A stretch of DNA of 9,712 bases from Firmicutes bacterium CAG:582 (GCA_000435515.1 FR884162.1:1-9712); one strand, 5' to 3'. Counted from the first letter of the stretch, positions 1-7,095 are shown. Made by a program: numbers and translations. The notes: a model not told the origin generated them from the letters alone.

Positions 1-3
1 AAA

Positions 4-1089
4 ATGGATAAAATTATATTAACTGGAGATAGACCTACTGGTAGACTTCATATTGGTCATTATGTTGGGTCTTTAAAAAGAAGAGTTGAACTTATGAATG
101 AAGGGGATTATGATAAGTTTTATATTGAGATAGCTGATGCTCAAGCTTTAACTGATAATTACGATAATCCTGCTAAGATTAGAGAAAATGTACTTGAAGT
201 TGCGATTGATTATTTATCTTGTGGAATTGATCCAAATAAAGTAACAATATTTATTCAATCAGGAATTCCAGCATTATGTGAACTAACATTTTATTATATG
301 AATTTGGTAAGTTTAACTAGGTTAGAGAGAAACCCAACTGTTAAAAGTGAAATCAAGATGCGTAAGTTTGAAAGCATTCCAACAGGCTTCTTAACTTATC
401 CAATAAGTCAAGCTGCTGATATAACTGGTTTTGATGCAACAATTATACCTGTTGGTGAAGATCAACTTCCAATGATTGAACAAACTAGAGAAATTGTAAG
501 AAGTTTTAATTCTATTTATGGAAAAACTTTATATGAACCAAGTGCTGTTTTACCAGAAAATGAAACTTGTAATAGACTTCCAGGAATAGATGGTAAAGCA
601 AAGATGAGTAAAAGTTTAGGAAATGCGATTTATATTTCTGATACATCTGAAGTTATTAAAGAAAAAGTAATGAAGATGTATACTGATCCAAATCATATAA
701 ATATAAGTGATCCAGGAAAAGTTGAAGGGAATATGGTATTTACTTATTTAGATGCTTTTGCTAGAGATGAGGATTTTTTGGAGTATGCTCCTGAATATAA
801 AGATTTGGATGAAATGAAGGATCATTATAGACGTGGTGGTTTAGGAGATGTTAAGATTAAAAAATTCTTAATAAATGTTTTAAATCGTGAATTTGCTCCT
901 ATAAGAGAAAGACGTGCTTACTTTGAAAATCATATTGAAGAAGTAATCGAAATACTAAAAAATGGTACAGAAAAAGCAAAGAATGATGCTGATGAAGTTT
1001 TAACAAGAGTAAAAAAATCAATGGGTATTAATTATTTTGATGATGATACTTTTATTGATATCTATAAAAATAAATATAATAAAGAATAA
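4..1089 (+). CDS. trpS: Tryptophan--tRNA ligase (TrpRS)
   Basis: Class I aminoacyl-tRNA synthetase that charges tRNA-Trp with tryptophan in the cytoplasm. The Rossmann-fold signature HIGH is at residues 16-19 (in GDRPTGRLHIGHYVGSL) and an intact KMSKS loop is at residues 200-204. The segments ADAQALTD, NPTVKSEI and GEDQLPMIEQTREI are typical of TrpRS, and the C-terminal part (RRGGLGDVKIKKFL, PIRERR) matches the family. At 361 residues it is slightly longer than common bacterial TrpRS (about 330-340). The N-terminal wording GDRPTG, rather than the more widespread GxQPSG, resembles the streptococcal/lactobacillalean TrpRS type as I recall it. The ATG lies 4 bases into the window, so its ribosome binding site and any T-box leader are out of view, but the N-terminus aligns with family members as it stands. 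The next gene begins 11 bases after the stop and probably shares the transcript. Function is near certain. Confidence 0.97.
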   Translation: MDKIILTGDRPTGRLHIGHYVGSLKRRVELMNEGDYDKFYIEIADAQALTDNYDNPAKIRENVLEVAIDYLSCGIDPNKVTIFIQSGIPALCELTFYYMNLVSLTRLERNPTVKSEIKMRKFESIPTGFLTYPISQAADITGFDATIIPVGEDQLPMIEQTREIVRSFNSIYGKTLYEPSAVLPENETCNRLPGIDGKAKMSKSLGNAIYISDTSEVIKEKVMKMYTDPNHINISDPGKVEGNMVFTYLDAFARDEDFLEYAPEYKDLDEMKDHYRRGGLGDVKIKKFLINVLNREFAPIRERRAYFENHIEEVIEILKNGTEKAKNDADEVLTRVKKSMGINYFDDDTFIDIYKNKYNKE

Positions 1090-1100
1090 GATGGGATTAT

Positions 1101-1598
1101 ATGAATAAAGATTTTAAATATATTTTAATGATTATAATAAGTGTCATTTGTTTAAGCGTTGGTCTTTTGATGTTTAATGTTAAAAGTTCTAAAAATGTGA
1201 AAGTAACTTCAACAACGACAACAACTAAGATTGTAGTAGAAGAAAATCTAAAAAAAGATAAAATTATTGTAAATGGTGTTGAAGAAGAAATAGTTTTAAA
1301 AACGTATGTAGCTTATGATATTTTTAAAATAGATATAGATGTTACTAATTTTGAAATGATGAAATTAAGTAATAATACGTATTATTTAAAGGACTTAAAT
1401 GATGAAAATATTTATTTGAAGTTTGAAATGATTGATGAAGAGACCTTCAATCGAGAAAATATTTCTAATAATGTAAATTATACTTATTTACATGGTGATA
1501 AAATATATTTAAAGGTAACTAAAAATGTAGACGAATGCATAAGTGACACTATCCTTAAAAGAATGGATTATATGTTAGCTACATTATATATAAGTTAA
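1101..1598 (+). CDS. Small single-pass membrane-anchored protein, unknown function
   Basis: I do not recognise a family for this 165-residue protein. Residues 7-25 form one hydrophobic segment after a short positive N-terminus (MNKDFK), so it should be inserted with the C-terminus outside the cell. Cys17 in that segment does not sit in a lipobox, so it is unlikely to be a lipoprotein. A threonine run (residues 36-42, TSTTTTT) looks like a flexible surface linker. The remaining roughly 115 residues are acidic, mixed alpha/beta in appearance, with several Asn/Tyr pairs and one more Cys (ECISD). The gene starts 11 bases after trpS with a weak GGGAT site before the ATG; an ATG at 1091 runs into a stop after five codons, so 1101 is the only sensible start. 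It is followed directly by a strong terminator and so ends the trpS transcript. Any functional link with tryptophan charging is speculative. Confidence 0.85.
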   Translation: MNKDFKYILMIIISVICLSVGLLMFNVKSSKNVKVTSTTTTTKIVVEENLKKDKIIVNGVEEEIVLKTYVAYDIFKIDIDVTNFEMMKLSNNTYYLKDLNDENIYLKFEMIDEETFNRENISNNVNYTYLHGDKIYLKVTKNVDECISDTILKRMDYMLATLYIS

Positions 1599-1606
1599 AA
1601 TAGTTT

Positions 1607-1630
1607 GGAGTGAACGTTTCACTCCTTTTA
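1607..1630 (+). terminator. Rho-independent terminator after the trpS operon
   Basis: An 8-bp perfect stem, GGAGTGAA (1607-1614) pairing with TTCACTCC (1618-1625), closes a 3-base loop and is followed by TTTTAT. It lies 9 bases after the stop of the small membrane protein gene and separates it from the gltX promoter. Confidence 0.85.
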
Positions 1631-1633
1631 TAA

Positions 1634-1662
1634 TTGCATTTTTTACATTATTTCGGTATACT
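1634..1662 (+). promoter_or_regulatory. Likely sigma-A promoter for gltX
   Basis: TTGCAT (1634-1639), a 17-base spacer, and TATACT (1657-1662) form a moderate sigma-A type promoter just after the trpS-operon terminator. Transcription would start near 1669, leaving a leader of about 15 bases before the gltX ATG. That is too short for a T-box, so gltX is not controlled by a T-box here. This also argues against a gltX start at 1634. Confidence 0.5.
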
Positions 1663-1684
1663 TTTCTATGAAGAGGTGGAATTT

Positions 1685-3328
1685 ATGAGTAATAAAGAAC
1701 TTGCAGATTTAATATTTCCAAATATAGATAAAACTATTGAAGATTATGACAAAATGTATCCTGAAAGAAACTTAAAAGAAGGAGCTTTAGTTACAAGATT
1801 TGCTCCAAGTCCAACGGGATTTGTACATATTGGTAATTTGTTTCAAGCTTTAACAGATTATTTTTTAGCTAAAAATAGTGGAGGAGTATTTTATTTAAGA
1901 AATGAAGATACTGATACTAAAAGAGAAGTTACTGATGCTGTTGATAAAATAATGGAATGTCTAGATTATATTGGACTTAATCCGGATGAATATGAATATA
2001 AAGGTGAAATTCATGGAAATTATGGACCTTATGTTCAAAGTGAAAGAAAAGAAATATATCATGCATTTATTAAACATTTAATTGAAATTGGAAGGGCATA
2101 TCCTTGTTTTTGTTCTGCTGAAGAACTTGATATAATGAGAAAAAAGCAAGAAGCAAAGAAAGCTCAACCAGGTTATTATGGAGCATGGGCTAAATGTAGA
2201 GATTTAACGAATGAAGAAAGAGCTGAAAGAATTAAAAACGGGGAATCTTATGTTATTCGTTTTAGAAGTGAAGGAAATCCAAATAGAAAAATCGAATTTA
2301 ATGATCCAGTTACAGGAATTATTGAATTCCCAGAAAACAATAATGATATGGTAATTATGAAGTCAGGAGATTTACTTCCAACATATCATTTTGCACACGT
2401 AGTTGATGATCATTTAATGCATACAACAACAGTTGTAAGAGGACAAGAATGGCTTCCAAGTGTACCTTTACATATTGAAATGTTTGATGCTTTTGGCTTT
2501 GAAAAACCAAGTTATATTCATAATGCTTTACTTTTAAAACAAGATGGAAATATAAAAAGAAAAATAAGCAAAAGAAAAGATCCAGAAGCTTTAATGAGTT
2601 ACTATAGTGAAAAAGGATATCCAGCTTCGGCTATAATTGAATCTTTAATGACTATATTAAATAGTAATTATGAAGAGTGGAGAGATAATCATCCAGATGC
2701 ATCATTTTTAGAGTTTAATTTCGATCCTAAAAAAGTTGGAACAAGTGGAGCTTTATATGATTTAGAAAAACTTGATAATATATCAAAAAATATTATTTCA
2801 AAGATGAGTGCAACTGACTTATTTGAAAGACTTTTAAAATATACAGAAGAGTATGATGTTGATTTCAATAAACTTTTAAGTGAAAATAGAGATTACACAA
2901 TTAGTATTTTAAATATTGAAAGAGAAATAGAAAAACCAAGAAAAGATTATGCATGTTTAAGTGATATTAAACCAAATATTTATTATATGTTCCCTGAATT
3001 ATTTAAAGCTGAAAATTATGAATGGGGACGTGTTACAGAAATAGATGAAATAAAAAATATTGTTAACACTTACATAGATAAATATTATGATGCTTTAGAT
3101 GATAAAGATACTTGGTTCAATAAAATTAAAGAACTAACTGATGAATTAGGTTATGCTTCAAATATGAAAGATTATAAGAAGAATCCAGAAATGTATAAAG
3201 GAAATGTTGCTGATATTTCAACAGTTATAAGAGTTTCTTTGACTACTAAATCTCGTACTCCTGATTTATATGATATTATGCGTATCTTAGGAGTTGATGA
3301 AATAAAGAGAAGAATAAATTTATTATAG
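1685..3328 (+). CDS. gltX: Glutamate--tRNA ligase (GluRS)
   Basis: Class Ic synthetase that attaches glutamate to tRNA-Glu; whether it also mischarges tRNA-Gln cannot be read from the sequence. The protein has 547 residues from the ATG at 1685. The HIGH-type motif is HIGN at residues 48-51 (in FAPSPTGFVHIGN) and the KMSKS-type loop is KISKR at 293-297. HFAHVVDDHLM and VVRGQEWLPS are family hallmarks. Cys141, Cys143 and Cys171 could form the zinc site of the acceptor-binding domain. The N-terminal extension before the catalytic fold (ADLIFPN...MYPERNL) and overall length match the roughly 550-residue clostridial GluRS type rather than the usual 480-500. The reading frame is open back to 1634, but the 1685 start has GAGGTG (1673-1678) exactly six bases upstream, and the extra 17 residues would fall in the promoter. 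The TAG stop overlaps the ribosome binding site of the next gene, so the two are translationally close and cotranscribed. Confidence 0.96.
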   Translation: MSNKELADLIFPNIDKTIEDYDKMYPERNLKEGALVTRFAPSPTGFVHIGNLFQALTDYFLAKNSGGVFYLRNEDTDTKREVTDAVDKIMECLDYIGLNPDEYEYKGEIHGNYGPYVQSERKEIYHAFIKHLIEIGRAYPCFCSAEELDIMRKKQEAKKAQPGYYGAWAKCRDLTNEERAERIKNGESYVIRFRSEGNPNRKIEFNDPVTGIIEFPENNNDMVIMKSGDLLPTYHFAHVVDDHLMHTTTVVRGQEWLPSVPLHIEMFDAFGFEKPSYIHNALLLKQDGNIKRKISKRKDPEALMSYYSEKGYPASAIIESLMTILNSNYEEWRDNHPDASFLEFNFDPKKVGTSGALYDLEKLDNISKNIISKMSATDLFERLLKYTEEYDVDFNKLLSENRDYTISILNIEREIEKPRKDYACLSDIKPNIYYMFPELFKAENYEWGRVTEIDEIKNIVNTYIDKYYDALDDKDTWFNKIKELTDELGYASNMKDYKKNPEMYKGNVADISTVIRVSLTTKSRTPDLYDIMRILGVDEIKRRINLL

Positions 3329-3337
3329 GAGATGTCT

Positions 3338-3706
3338 ATGAATAAAAAGAGGATACTTACACTTGTTATAGTTATTTTATTAGTAATAGTTTGTCTTCTT
3401 TTCTTTTTGAAAGTTGGTAAAAAAACTGTAAATAAGAGTTTCTATGAATTAGAGTTAGATGCCGATTATGCTAATAGTTTGATGTGGACATATACTTTTT
3501 CTAAAGATAATATTATTGAAGTTAGAGATTCAGAATATATAGAAAAAGATAATGGTAAAGGAGTTCAACATTATGAATTTATTGGAATAAATAAAGGAAG
3601 TGTTGTTGTAACTTTTAAATATCAAAAAGATGGTTCAAATGAAGTATTAGATACTAAAAAGATAACGTTAGTGGTTGATAAGAATTTAAACATAAAAAAG
3701 AAATAG
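3338..3706 (+). CDS. Membrane-anchored protein with possible chagasin-like (I42) outer domain
   Basis: A 122-residue protein with a basic N-terminus (MNKKR), one membrane segment at residues 6-24, and an outer domain of about 90 residues that looks all-beta. Cys19 lacks a lipobox. The stretch SLMWTYTFSKDNIIEV followed by GKGVQHYEFIGINKGSVVVTFKYQ (residues 47-96, broken here for brevity) has the spacing of chagasin/I42 cysteine-protease inhibitors: a W-x-Y strand, a G-x-G-like loop, an aromatic strand, then G-x-x-x-V-x-F-x-Y. The NPTTG loop of that family is not present, so this is a weak fold-level call. Two ATGs are possible (3332 and 3338). AGGAG at 3327-3331 abuts the first and sits six bases from the second, so 3338 is preferred. 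It lies 9 bases after gltX and ends that transcript. It could instead be an unrelated Ig-like surface domain. Confidence 0.8.
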   Translation: MNKKRILTLVIVILLVIVCLLFFLKVGKKTVNKSFYELELDADYANSLMWTYTFSKDNIIEVRDSEYIEKDNGKGVQHYEFIGINKGSVVVTFKYQKDGSNEVLDTKKITLVVDKNLNIKKK

Positions 3707-3721
3707 TTTTCACTTTATATT

Positions 3722-3758
3722 AAAAACTTAGCTATTTATTTAGTTAAGTTTTTATTTT
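3722..3758 (+). terminator. Long AT-rich hairpin terminator after the gltX operon
   Basis: A 13-bp stem with one G-U pair, AAAAACTTAGCTA (3722-3734) against TAGTTAAGTTTTT (3741-3753), encloses a 6-base loop and is followed by ATTTT. The A-run on the left and T-run on the right would allow it to act in both directions. Confidence 0.75.
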
Positions 3759-3788
3759 GAATAAAATAAGCAAATTATCCTCATTATA
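3759..3788 (+). promoter_or_regulatory. Candidate sigma-G-type promoter for sigG
   Basis: GAATA (3759-3763), 18 bases, then CATTATA (3782-3788) fits the sigma-G consensus as I recall it (GHATR, about 18 bases, CATNHTA) at every specified position. Known sigG genes are autoregulated, so the location makes sense. Transcription would begin about 7 bases past the -10, near 3795, which is inside the ribosome binding site of sigG. The surrounding DNA is very AT-rich, so chance matching is possible. No good sigma-A promoter competes in the gap. Confidence 0.45.
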
Positions 3789-3793
3789 AATGT

Positions 3794-3808
3794 GAGGTGA
3801 GAAATATA
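3794..3808 (+). promoter_or_regulatory. sigG ribosome binding site and likely AUA start codon
   Basis: GAGGTG at 3794-3799 is followed by exactly six bases and then ATA at 3806-3808, in frame with sigG. Two nearby genes (starts at 1685 and 5845) have the identical GAGGTG-N6-ATG arrangement. The GTG at 3797 is part of this Shine-Dalgarno sequence and has no site of its own, so it is a poor start. The nearest in-frame ATG downstream would delete about 25 conserved residues. Confidence 0.55.
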
Positions 3809-4579
3809 AAAAAGATTGTAGAAATAAACGGTATAAACACGAATGATTTAAAAGTATTAAGCAAAGAAGAGATGGATGAATTATTTAAAAAATTTAAAGA
3901 AGGAGATACCCAAGCTAAAGAAAAAATTGCAACCGGCAATTTAAGATTGGTTCTTTCAATAATAAAAAAATATAACAATGGTAAAAATGATATGAATGAT
4001 TTATTTCAAATTGGATGTGTTGGTCTTATGAAGGCAATTGAAAATTTTGATTCATCATTTAACTGTCTTTTTTCAACATATGCCGTTCCTCTAATTTTAG
4101 GTGAAGTTAAACGATATATAAGGGATTCAAACACTATAAGAGTTACTAGAAGTATAAGAGATCTTGCTTATAAAATCATGAAATATAAAGATTTATATCA
4201 AAGTATTCATGGTGTAGAACCCAAGAATGAAGATATTTTAATGGAACTTGGTATAACAGAATATGAACTTAAGGAAGCATATGATTCCTTAAGAGAACCA
4301 ATGAGTATATATGATCCTATTTATAATGATGGAGGAGATACCATATATTTGCTTGATCAATTAAAGGATGAAAAATATGACAATATTGATAAAGATTTAA
4401 TTATATCTTTAAATCGTGCATTAAAATATATTAAAACTCGTGAAAAAAATATTCTTATAAGTAGGTATATTGTTGGTAAAACTCAAATGGAATTAGCTTC
4501 TGAATTAGGTGTGAGTCAGGCACAGATATCAAGAATAGAGAAAAATGCCATAAATAATGTGAAAAAATATATCAAATAA
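3806..4579 (+). CDS. sigG: RNA polymerase sporulation sigma factor sigma-G
   Basis: Late forespore-specific sigma factor that directs RNA polymerase to forespore genes such as those for small acid-soluble spore proteins. The product is 257 residues from ATA 3806 (260 from GTG 3797), matching the 260 of the Bacillus subtilis protein. Numbering here is from 3797. The N-terminus VEINGINTNDLKVL corresponds to the sigma-G-specific VEICGVDT segment. Region 2 (about 40-110) holds GNLRLVLSIIKKY, DDLFQIG-like NDLFQIGCVGLMKAIENFD and FSTYAVPLILGE. IRVTRSIRDLAYK and YDPIYNDGGDTIYLLDQL distinguish sigma-G from sigma-F. The region 4 helix-turn-helix is at 228-249 (KTQMELASELGVSQAQISRI). No spoIIGA or sigE lies directly upstream, unlike the usual spoIIGA-sigE-sigG order. 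The start is unusual, as described for the ribosome binding site entry. No terminator separates it from the following M16 genes, so readthrough is possible. Confidence 0.93.
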   Translation: MKKIVEINGINTNDLKVLSKEEMDELFKKFKEGDTQAKEKIATGNLRLVLSIIKKYNNGKNDMNDLFQIGCVGLMKAIENFDSSFNCLFSTYAVPLILGEVKRYIRDSNTIRVTRSIRDLAYKIMKYKDLYQSIHGVEPKNEDILMELGITEYELKEAYDSLREPMSIYDPIYNDGGDTIYLLDQLKDEKYDNIDKDLIISLNRALKYIKTREKNILISRYIVGKTQMELASELGVSQAQISRIEKNAINNVKKYIK

Positions 4580-4581
4580 TG

Positions 4582-4587
4582 TATAAT
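4582..4587 (+). promoter_or_regulatory. Possible -10 element for the M16 peptidase pair
   Basis: A perfect TATAAT sits just after the sigG stop and would start transcription near 4594, about 14 bases before the next ATG. The -35 region at the right distance (GTGAAA, 4559-4564) is poor, so this may be a weak internal promoter or chance in AT-rich DNA. Confidence 0.35.
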
Positions 4588-4607
4588 AGTCTCAAGTGAG
4601 GTAAGTT

Positions 4608-5864
4608 ATGAAGTATTTGAATTTTAAAAACGATTATACATTGATAAAGACTGATAAAATAGATACAGTTGTTTTTCAGTTCTTTTTTCCGGTTAATCAT
4701 GTTAAAGGTGAAGGATCTTATGTTAGGATACTAAATGATATAATAACTCAAACAAGTGGAAAGTATCCAGATAATGTTGAATATAATAAAGCTAGAATTA
4801 AAAATGGAGTAATTAGTAATAGATTAACTTCAAAATCTATTGGTTCAACATATTTTTTGAAATATGATTTTGAAATACCAAGAGAAAATTTAATTAAAGA
4901 TTATAGTATTGAAGAAGCATTTTCTTTTGCAATAGATTCTTTAATGAACCCTTTTATTAAAGATAAAAAATTTGATCAATCTCAATTTGATTATGAAAAG
5001 AATTACTTAATTAGAGCTGATAAAATGTCTGATGAAAACATAGATTCATCTAATAATAAAAAATTATGGGATATAGTTGATAAAGAAGAATTAACAGGAT
5101 TAACTAGTGAACACTATAAAGAAGCTTTGGATAAATTAAATAATGAAAGATTATACGAGTTATATTTAGAAAATATTTTTAATAATAAACCATTTATATA
5201 TGTCTATGGAAATATAGAAAAAGAGTCTTTGGATAAGTTATTTGATAAATATTATCCTTTAAGTAAGAAAAAAATAGAAGTTGAAAAAAACTATATGACT
5301 TTATTACCAATTGTAGCTGAAAAAAATATTGAAATACCAACTAAATTTAATCAAACTGAACTTGTTATGGTATATCAAGTTGAAGTTACAGAGGATAATT
5401 ACTTTAGATTATCTCAATTAAACGACTTTTTATCGTCTAAAGAAAATAATTTAATATTTAAAACTTTAAGAAACGAACATAATTTAGTTTATCATGCAGG
5501 AACACGTACTAGAGCAAGATCGGGAATATTATTTGTTGATGCTTTGATACAATATAAAAATATAGATGCAGCTATTAAGTTAGTAAATGAGGTATTTGAG
5601 AGTTTAAAAGATAAAAAAGTTTTAGCTGAGTGTTTAAGTAAAGCTCAAAAATATGTTAGTTATGATTTGTTGGTTGAAGAGGATGATTTATTTAATGAGA
5701 TAGATAAGAAAATTAATGATGATTTAGAATTAAATGGTTTATCTAAAACGGCAAAATTGTATGAAGAAACAACTGTTGAGGATATGCTTGATTTTATTCA
5801 AAATGTAAAGCATACAAGTACAATTATATTTAGAGGTGTAGGAAATGATAAAAACAACGATTAA
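4608..5864 (+). CDS. M16B peptidase-like protein, non-catalytic subunit (YmfF-like)
   Basis: A 418-residue protein of the M16 (pitrilysin/insulinase) fold, the usual size of an M16B subunit with two homologous halves. It lacks the HxxEH zinc motif: the aligned place appears to be RILND at residues 40-44. The C-terminal half keeps the substrate-binding Arg/Tyr motif, LRNEHNLVYHAG, with Arg288 and Tyr295. This is the pattern of the inactive partner in heterodimeric M16B enzymes such as YmfF, whose partner YmfH carries zinc. In B. subtilis, YmfF and YmfH are linked to 5-aminopentanol modification of elongation factor P; the YmfI reductase is not in this window, so that role is not shown here. 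The start at 4608 has GAGGTA (4598-4603) upstream, and the gene follows sigG by 28 bases. Its last 20 bases overlap the next gene. No signal peptide or membrane segment is visible, so it should be cytoplasmic. Confidence 0.82.
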   Translation: MKYLNFKNDYTLIKTDKIDTVVFQFFFPVNHVKGEGSYVRILNDIITQTSGKYPDNVEYNKARIKNGVISNRLTSKSIGSTYFLKYDFEIPRENLIKDYSIEEAFSFAIDSLMNPFIKDKKFDQSQFDYEKNYLIRADKMSDENIDSSNNKKLWDIVDKEELTGLTSEHYKEALDKLNNERLYELYLENIFNNKPFIYVYGNIEKESLDKLFDKYYPLSKKKIEVEKNYMTLLPIVAEKNIEIPTKFNQTELVMVYQVEVTEDNYFRLSQLNDFLSSKENNLIFKTLRNEHNLVYHAGTRTRARSGILFVDALIQYKNIDAAIKLVNEVFESLKDKKVLAECLSKAQKYVSYDLLVEEDDLFNEIDKKINDDLELNGLSKTAKLYEETTVEDMLDFIQNVKHTSTIIFRGVGNDKNND

Positions 5865-7095
5865 AAAACTAAAAAATGGTCTTACAATGGTTTTAGTTGA
5901 AGATAAAAATAAAAATCAAACAACAGCTGTTTTGACTGTCAAATATGGAACAAAAGTAAGTCATGTAAAAGTTTTAGATGAAATCATTGAAATTAAGCCG
6001 GGACTTGCTCATTTACTTGAACATACTTTAATAGAAAATAGTATTTATGGTAATGTTTCAGCTTACTTTAATAATAACTATGTTAATTATAATGGATTTA
6101 CTTCTTCAAAAACTACTTATTTTCCAATTAAAACTATAAAGGATTTTAAAAAACATTTAAAAGTGTTATTAGATTATATAAACGTTATAGATTTTGATGA
6201 AGAAAAATTGGAAGAGATAAAAAAACCAATCGTTGATGAAATCATTAGAAGCAAAGATAGAAGTTATTATAAGTTTAATGAAGTTGTTTCTTTAATGGCT
6301 AATAATAAGACAAAATTTGTCGGAAATTTAGGAGAAATTGATGATGTTTTAAAAATAAGTGCTCAAGAATTAAAACGAGTTCATGAGATTATGTATCAAC
6401 CAAGCAATCAAATACTTTCTATAAGTGGAAACTTTGATACTGATGATATATTAAAATATGTAGAAGATTTATATGATGAGTATAATATTCCGGTTATAGA
6501 CTATCAAGTACTGGATGAAGAGGACACTTGTGAGTATGAAAAAAATGAAGTTACTATTATAGATGAAAAGTATGATCCTATTTGTTCGTTAGAATATAAA
6601 ATAGATTTAAGTGTATTTACAAAGGAAGAAAAATTAAAAATTGATTATTATATTTCGTATTTTTTAACATATAATTTTTCTGATAACTCAAAAACTTATA
6701 AAAGAGTTAAAGATGAACATTTATCTGCATTTTCATTTTCTTGTTCAAAAGATTTTATTACAAGGAATGTTTTATTAGTTAGGGTTGTAATAAATTCAAC
6801 TGAATATGATAAGATTAAAAGTATCATTCAAGATGTATTTAATAATATTTATATGGATAAGGAATATTTTGAATTATGGAAGAGAGAAAGCTTAATTAAT
6901 ATTATCAAAAGAGAAAAGAATCATAATTTAATTAGAAAAAGTCTTACAAATAATATATTGGATTTTGATATTTATTATAATGAAGGAATTGATTTTATAG
7001 AAAGTATGAGTTTTGAAGAAATGAAAAACTTAATAGAGAGAATGGACTTCAGTAATTATTTGTTTGCTAAAGAACTTAAAGATGTAAATGAATAG
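5845..7095 (+). CDS. M16B zinc peptidase, catalytic subunit (YmfH-like)
   Basis: A 416-residue M16 metallopeptidase. The inverted zinc motif HLLEH is at residues 56-60 (His56 and His60 bind zinc, Glu59 is the general base), and the third ligand is probably Glu132 in VDEII, 72 residues after His60, which suits the HxxEH-(about 76)-E rule. The C-terminal half contains VKDEHLSAF (288-296), the place of the Arg/Tyr motif, but Lys289 and Phe296 replace Arg and Tyr, so substrate binding probably relies on the partner encoded just before it. The start is supported by GAGGTG (5833-5838) six bases upstream, inside the preceding gene, and the 20-base overlap suggests coupled translation and equal subunit amounts. 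No export signal is seen. YmfH is the closest named relative; alternatives are peptidases that trim leader peptides, but no precursor peptide gene is visible nearby. Confidence 0.88.
   Translation: MIKTTIKKLKNGLTMVLVEDKNKNQTTAVLTVKYGTKVSHVKVLDEIIEIKPGLAHLLEHTLIENSIYGNVSAYFNNNYVNYNGFTSSKTTYFPIKTIKDFKKHLKVLLDYINVIDFDEEKLEEIKKPIVDEIIRSKDRSYYKFNEVVSLMANNKTKFVGNLGEIDDVLKISAQELKRVHEIMYQPSNQILSISGNFDTDDILKYVEDLYDEYNIPVIDYQVLDEEDTCEYEKNEVTIIDEKYDPICSLEYKIDLSVFTKEEKLKIDYYISYFLTYNFSDNSKTYKRVKDEHLSAFSFSCSKDFITRNVLLVRVVINSTEYDKIKSIIQDVFNNIYMDKEYFELWKRESLINIIKREKNHNLIRKSLTNNILDFDIYYNEGIDFIESMSFEEMKNLIERMDFSNYLFAKELKDVNE

Noticed and set aside
1148..1155. Lipoprotein signal in the 165-residue protein
   Set aside because: Cys17 is in the membrane segment but the preceding residues (SVI) do not form a lipobox, lacking Gly, Ala or Ser at position -1.
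1634..1684. 17-residue N-terminal extension of GluRS from TTG 1634
   Set aside because: It overlaps the predicted promoter, has no Shine-Dalgarno site, and the internal ATG at 1685 has an ideal one.
1640..1684. T-box riboswitch upstream of gltX
   Set aside because: The space between the terminator and the ATG is about 60 bases and contains the promoter, far too short for a T-box.
3784..3978. Reverse-strand reading frame of 64 codons
   Set aside because: It lies wholly opposite the N-terminal coding part of sigG, has no ribosome binding site, and its Phe/Ser/Leu-rich product is the expected shadow of AT-rich coding DNA.
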